A stretch of 33,917 bases of DNA from Thiobacillus sp. (GTDB lineage Bacteria > Pseudomonadota > Gammaproteobacteria > Burkholderiales > Thiobacillaceae). Position 1 is the stretch's first letter; every line of letters begins with the position of its first letter. A program made the position numbers and the translations under genes. The notes beneath the pieces were generated by a model. That model had not been told where the DNA came from and searched no databases. It worked only from the letters and a program-made list of their open reading frames with translations. The stretch spans positions 1 to 33,917 of the forward strand of contig JANJWF010000148.1 of the NCBI GenBank assembly GCA_024709685.1, given 5' to 3'. This document shows positions 29,245 through 33,917 of the stretch, in pieces.

Positions 29245-30723
29245 CTAGAAGCTGTAGCGCACCTCGGTATAGACGCGGTCTCTTTCGTCGAACGTCCCGA
29301 ACAGGCCGTCGGCCGGGCCCTCGAAAATATCGACGCCGGCAGCGAGCCGCCAGTTGTCGTCCATCCGCCAGCTCACTTTGAATTGGCCCGACCAATCGTT
29401 GCGGTCGAGGCTTCTGATGAGGAACAGCTCGGGTTCCAGCCTGGGGTGCAGCGCCCGGGTGCTGAACAGCAGCGACATGCTGCTCTCGGTCTCATCCGGA
29501 ACGATGCCGGCGTCGTGGTCGGGAAACCAGCGCTGGAAGAACTGCACGTTGAAGCGCGTCTCCTGCGGGAAGCTCCACTCGAGCCCGACGATATAGTCGA
29601 GGAAGTCCTGCCTGACGAGGCCGTCGGCGTCGAGCAGGTCGGTCGTGTGGAACAGCCTGTCACGCGTGTACACCGCCTCAGCCTTCAGCACCATCGGCCC
29701 CAGGTCCTTGCCGAGGGTGGCGCCGAGTTGGTGGATGCGGTCGTGAATGGGCTGGTAGGTAATCATGGTGGGCGAGATCTGGCGCGAGAAGGACGCCGAG
29801 GGGTCGTTGGCCGTGTAGTAGAAGCCGGAGACGTCCCACCCGTTTTGGATCCAGGAAAGCCGCACGCCGTAGGCGGAGTCGTCGATTCCGTGGGGTTTTT
29901 CTTCCTTGGCGATGACCGTCTGGACGCCAGGCACGGCGGACGGGGTGAAGGGGTAGAACTCGGCCCCGGGCTTGCCGATATCGTCATAGGTCATGTAGGG
30001 GATCCACACCGCCTCGGCGTGGAACTCCCCGGAAAAATACTCCGCGCGCGCCGCCCATTGCGGGATGCGGATCATGTCGAAATCGGGCAGCACCAGCTGG
30101 CGCAGATCCTTGGCCGACACCACGTCGGCAAAGAACAGCCCGACCATCTCGCCCCACACGATGTGCTGGCGGCCGAGGCGGAATTCCCAATCGCCCGCGC
30201 CGAGATCGACATAGGCTTCCCGGATCATCGCCTCGAAGCGCTGGTCGTCTCGCACCGCGTCGGGATAGTGGTCGGTCAGGTCGTAGATCGGGTCGTAATA
30301 GACCCGCCCGCCCAACTTCCAGCCCATCCCGCCGGTGGTGCGGCCCTGGCCCGATACGTCGAGCGTATTGTTGAAGCGCGACCAGTGCTCATCCCCGGAA
30401 TACGTGTAGGCCAGGTCGTTCTGGTAGAAGCCGGACAGTGTCGGGCTGCCGGATTCGGCCTGTGCGGCGCCTGGGGCAGGCATCTCCGGGACGGCCGGTG
30501 CCGGAGTTGGGGTTGCGGTGTCGGGCTTCGGCTTCTCGGGAGCGGGCGGCGGCGGTCCGCCGAACAGATCGTCGATCGACTGCGCCGTGATGACGGGGCG
30601 TTCCAAATCGGATTGGGCCGATGCAGCGCTCGCCGTGAGGCCGAGCAATAAGCCGGCAAGCAGGCTGGAGGGACGGGCGGTCAGGCGATTGCGGGTGCGG
30701 GAACGAGGATGAACGGGTGCCAT
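29245..30723 (-). CDS. DUF1302-like outer-membrane beta-barrel protein with proline-rich N-terminal linker
   Basis: Signal peptide; alternating aromatic beta-strands (SGFYQNDLAYTYSGDEHWSRFNNTLD..., LGRQHIVWGEM...), C-terminal aromatic ...EVRYSF. Confidence 0.7.
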   Translation of the reverse strand: MAPVHPRSRTRNRLTARPSSLLAGLLLGLTASAASAQSDLERPVITAQSIDDLFGGPPPPAPEKPKPDTATPTPAPAVPEMPAPGAAQAESGSPTLSGFYQNDLAYTYSGDEHWSRFNNTLDVSGQGRTTGGMGWKLGGRVYYDPIYDLTDHYPDAVRDDQRFEAMIREAYVDLGAGDWEFRLGRQHIVWGEMVGLFFADVVSAKDLRQLVLPDFDMIRIPQWAARAEYFSGEFHAEAVWIPYMTYDDIGKPGAEFYPFTPSAVPGVQTVIAKEEKPHGIDDSAYGVRLSWIQNGWDVSGFYYTANDPSASFSRQISPTMITYQPIHDRIHQLGATLGKDLGPMVLKAEAVYTRDRLFHTTDLLDADGLVRQDFLDYIVGLEWSFPQETRFNVQFFQRWFPDHDAGIVPDETESSMSLLFSTRALHPRLEPELFLIRSLDRNDWSGQFKVSWRMDDNWRLAAGVDIFEGPADGLFGTFDERDRVYTEVRYSF

Positions 30724-30729
30724 GACTTT

Positions 30730-31713
30730 CTATTCCGTGATCCGGCCATCGGCCAGTTCGATCACGCGGTCGGCCATTTCCATGACCCGCGCGTCGTGGG
30801 TGGAAAAAATGAAGGTCGTGCCTTCTTCCTGGTTGAGCTGTTTCATGAGCCTGAGGATGTCCTCGCCGGTCTTGTGATCGAGGTTGGCCGTCGGCTCGTC
30901 CGCCAGCACGATCCTGGGGTGCGTCGCGAGGGCGCGCGCAATGGCGACCCGCTGGCGCTGTCCGCCGCTCAGTTCGTTGGGGCGGTGGTGGGCATGGCGC
31001 GCCAGGCCGACGACTTCCAGGTAGTGTTCGATCCGCTTCCTCCGCTCGTGTTTGTCGACGTCCCGCTTCTGCAACAGGGGATATTCCACGTTTTCCCAGG
31101 CCGACAGCACCGGCAGAAGGTTGAAGGTCTGGAACACGAAGCCGAGCGTGTTCAGGCGCAGGTCGGCCAGTTCGTCGGGCGACTTGCCGCTGACGTCATG
31201 ACCTTCGATGCTGACGCGGCCGGCGCTGGGGGTGTCGATGCAACCGATCAGGTTCAGCAGGGTCGACTTGCCGCTGCCGGAGGGGCCGGCAAGCGCCATG
31301 AATTCCCCTCTCGCCACGCTGAGCGATATCGCCTGCAGGGCAGTCACCATTTGATTGCCGAGCGCGTATTGTTTGCTGACGTTCTCGGCGAGCACGATGT
31401 TTTCTGCCGGGAGCATCTCGACCGCTGCGTCCTCGACAAATTGGAGCACAAAGTGGTGGATGCGGATGCGGTCGCCATGCTTCAATGCAGCGCGCCGGGT
31501 TTTGGCGTCGTTGAGAAAAACCGCGTTGGTGCTGCCGAGGTCCTCGATGAAAAACGCCTCGCCGTCCCGGATGATCTGCGCGTGTTTGCGGCTGACGCGG
31601 GTGGAAGCCAGCCGGATATCGCATTCGGAAGAACGGCCGATCGTGAGGCGGGACTTGTACAAACGGATTTCGCGCAGGGGCTGCTGGTCTTCGTGGATCA
31701 GGAGTTTTGCCAT
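30730..31713 (-). CDS. LolD/MacB-type ABC ATPase with N-terminal FHA domain
   Basis: FHA: LTIGRSSECDIRLASTRVSRKHAQIIRDGEAFFIEDLGSTNAVFLND; ATPase: LAGPSGSGKSTLLNLIG, LSGGQRQRVAIARAL, ILADEPTANLD-type Walker B (VLADEPTANLD). Confidence 0.9.
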   Translation of the reverse strand: MAKLLIHEDQQPLREIRLYKSRLTIGRSSECDIRLASTRVSRKHAQIIRDGEAFFIEDLGSTNAVFLNDAKTRRAALKHGDRIRIHHFVLQFVEDAAVEMLPAENIVLAENVSKQYALGNQMVTALQAISLSVARGEFMALAGPSGSGKSTLLNLIGCIDTPSAGRVSIEGHDVSGKSPDELADLRLNTLGFVFQTFNLLPVLSAWENVEYPLLQKRDVDKHERRKRIEHYLEVVGLARHAHHRPNELSGGQRQRVAIARALATHPRIVLADEPTANLDHKTGEDILRLMKQLNQEEGTTFIFSTHDARVMEMADRVIELADGRITE

Positions 31714-31833
31714 GGCAGAAGATTCGACCCGGGTTTGCAAGCATCCGTTGCGAGCGAGCACGATGCTACTGAAGCAGACTGCATATTGGATATTAGTCGA
31801 TAATGTCGATTCCAAGTTTTACCCGAGGTCGCC

Positions 31834-32658
31834 ATGAACTCCGATAGTCGCAGACTATTGCCTCGCATCCCGCCATGGTCGTGGTCCAGCATGGCTCGCT
31901 GGGGAACCGCACTGCTGCTCGCAGCCTGCGGCGGCTTGGCGTCCGCTGCCGAGGTTCCGGCTGCCGAAGTCCCACCTGATGGCGATCTTGCGCGCGCGCT
32001 CCTGCTGCGCGCAGACCGCATCCGCTTTCCCGAAGGGGGATTCCAGGTCGACGTCTCGATTGCCACCACCGCGCCGAATCAAGAGCCGGAAGAGCGCTCG
32101 TATCGCATCCTGTCCAAGGGCAACAGCCAGACCCTGGTGCAGACGACCGCACCGGCGATCGACCGCAACCAGATTCTGCTGATGCGGGACCGCGATCTGT
32201 GGGCATTCCTGCCCAACCTGTCACAGCCAGTCCGGCTGCCGCTTTCCCAGCGGCTGACCGGCCAGGTCGCCAATGGCGATCTGGCACGGGCCAACTTTGC
32301 GGGGGATTACGAGCCGAAAATCCTGCGCAAGGAAAAGATCCAGGGCGAGACGTATCAGGTCCTGCAATTGGATGCGGTCGATAAATGGGTGACTTACCGG
32401 CGCGTGCTGTATTGGGTGAACGCAGGGAATTACAGACCATTCAAGGCGGAATTCTATGCCCTGTCAGGGCGCCTTCTGAAAACCAGCTACTACCAGGAGT
32501 ATGAAACCCTGGGGGGGGCGCCCCGGCCCACTCGGCTGTTGATAGAAGATGCGCTGCGCCGCGGTCATCGCTCGGTGCTGGAGTACAGCAACATGGTCGA
32601 GCGCGACTTGCCGGACAAGATATTCACCAAGGATTACCTGAAGAAGCTGAGCCGTTGA
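31834..32658 (+). CDS. LolA-like outer membrane lipoprotein-sorting family protein
   Basis: FQVDVSIATTAPNQEPEERSYRILSKGNSQTLVQTTAPAIDRNQILLMRDRDLWAFLPNLSQPVRLPLSQRLTGQVANGDLARANFAGDY; signal-like N-terminus. Confidence 0.8.
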   Translation: MNSDSRRLLPRIPPWSWSSMARWGTALLLAACGGLASAAEVPAAEVPPDGDLARALLLRADRIRFPEGGFQVDVSIATTAPNQEPEERSYRILSKGNSQTLVQTTAPAIDRNQILLMRDRDLWAFLPNLSQPVRLPLSQRLTGQVANGDLARANFAGDYEPKILRKEKIQGETYQVLQLDAVDKWVTYRRVLYWVNAGNYRPFKAEFYALSGRLLKTSYYQEYETLGGAPRPTRLLIEDALRRGHRSVLEYSNMVERDLPDKIFTKDYLKKLSR

Positions 32659-32691
32659 ACGGGCGGCAGTCGCCGCTTCTCGAACCGGTGA

Positions 32692-33903
32692 TCAAATATT
32701 GTGGCGCAAGGCCTCCACCACTGGAAGCTGCGAAGCGCGACGCCCGGGAAGGATGGCTGCCATGCTGGCAGCCAGCACGCCGATGACAGCGGCGGCGATC
32801 AACACCGATGGCACCACGCGTACGTACGCGATGTAACCGATATTCGAACCCGGCGGCGGCGGCATCGGAATGCCTATTCCGGAAATAATGGCGGCAAGGA
32901 TTACGCCGACGCTCACGCCGAGCATGCCGCCGACGCATCCGAGGAGGATGTTTTCGAGCAGCACCAGCTTGAATATCTGAAGCCTTCTCAGGCCGATCGC
33001 CAATAGCGTGCCGAATTCGCCGGTGCGCTCGAAGATCGCCATGTTGATGGTGCTTGCCACGCTGAGCGCCAGCATCACCAGGATGATGAACTGCAGTGCC
33101 CCGAACTGGCGTTTGTACAGTGCCACTGTCTTGTTGTAGAAGTCTGCCAGTTCGTGCCAAGGCTTGACGTCGTAGCTCTGTCTTCCGAGTGTTCCCTTCA
33201 CTGTACTCGTCACGCTATCGGTAGCGCCGGTGTCATCCAGCAAGACGACAAGGCTGTGGACTGAGGTGGTGGACAAGAGCTCCTGGGCCGCAGCCAGGGG
33301 AATTCTGACCGCCCGGTCGTCATAATCCTTGGAGAATGTGCGGAATACGCCCACCACCTCGAACTCGAGCGTGTTCAGTGCGCCTTCGGGCGTACTGACC
33401 ATCAGGGTCAGGTAACTGCCAGGCTGAAGCTGCAGCGCCGTGGCAACGCCTTCTCCAATAGTGACGCCGAAGGCATCCGTGCCCGTCAGCGCGCGGCCGG
33501 CCACCAGGGTGGCGGCCGTTCCCAACCGGGCTTCCTTGTCCGGCTCGACGCCTTCGCCGATGATGGGCAGGTCTGCCTGGCCGTTGTTGGCCAGCCCCGA
33601 GAAGTTCAGCCGTGCCATAACCTCCTTGACATCGGGAATCGGGCGCAGCCTATCGATCACTTGCTTGGGGTCACTGATCAGGTAGCGGGAGGGGTCGCGT
33701 TGGCCATACTCCAGATAGCCTTGGCGAAAAATCTGCAGGTGGCCGATACGGGAGTGTATGGTTGACTCCCGCAACTGGATGAAGGTGTCCTCGACAAACC
33801 CCCCGCTCAGGATGATGGCGGTCACGCCGGTGATGATCGCCGCCAGTGTCAGCAGCGTGCGCGAGCGATTGCGGAAGATGTTACGGAAGGCGAGTTTGAG
33901 CAT
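32692..33903 (-). CDS. FtsX/MacB/LolC-type ABC transporter permease
   Basis: MLKLAFRNIFRNRSRTLLTLAAIITGVTAIIL...; periplasmic MacB_PCD-like domain; C-terminal FtsX TM domain ...ASMAAILPGRRASQLPVVEALRHNI. Confidence 0.9.
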   Translation of the reverse strand: MLKLAFRNIFRNRSRTLLTLAAIITGVTAIILSGGFVEDTFIQLRESTIHSRIGHLQIFRQGYLEYGQRDPSRYLISDPKQVIDRLRPIPDVKEVMARLNFSGLANNGQADLPIIGEGVEPDKEARLGTAATLVAGRALTGTDAFGVTIGEGVATALQLQPGSYLTLMVSTPEGALNTLEFEVVGVFRTFSKDYDDRAVRIPLAAAQELLSTTSVHSLVVLLDDTGATDSVTSTVKGTLGRQSYDVKPWHELADFYNKTVALYKRQFGALQFIILVMLALSVASTINMAIFERTGEFGTLLAIGLRRLQIFKLVLLENILLGCVGGMLGVSVGVILAAIISGIGIPMPPPPGSNIGYIAYVRVVPSVLIAAAVIGVLAASMAAILPGRRASQLPVVEALRHNI

Positions 33904-33917
33904 GGCAGCGGCGCAAA

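Overview
33.9 kb of a high-GC chromosome. The gene content suggests a betaproteobacterium (lineage is inference). Most of the window is housekeeping: class II aldolase C-terminus, OmpA-like lipoprotein, Rep helicase, apaH, an olsB/plsC-like acyltransferase pair, a PfkB kinase, dgkA, a riboswitch-controlled gcvT-gcvH-gcvPA-(DUF3144-like)-tpx-gcvPB cluster, aroQ-accB-accC-prmA, a ResB/CcsB/TlpA cytochrome c biogenesis set, cytochrome c4, engB and hemB. The most interesting signals are: (1) five copies of an intergenic element built from two opposed arms of about five degenerate 7-nt units (YAGGRNN ... NYCCTRN) around a GC-rich core. All five sit between co-directional genes of the gcv and acc clusters, and in three copies the TAG stop codon of the upstream gene is part of the repeat; (2) a 35-bp duplication of the accC 5' end flanking a REP-like insert, which creates a 42-codon leader ORF whose stop overlaps the accC start; (3) a hairpin array between engB and hemB whose minus strand reads as two intrinsic terminators with CU-rich, anti-SD-like loops; (4) a three-gene cassette of FeeM-like N-acyltransferase, E1/ThiF-like enzyme and nitroreductase-fold protein, followed by a PEP-CTERM protein gene with a near-perfect sigma-54 promoter; (5) an FHA-domain/LolD-type ATPase fusion with an FtsX/MacB-type permease, a LolA-like protein and a beta-barrel protein. 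All calls come from reading the sequence and the supplied ORF track; no searches were run.
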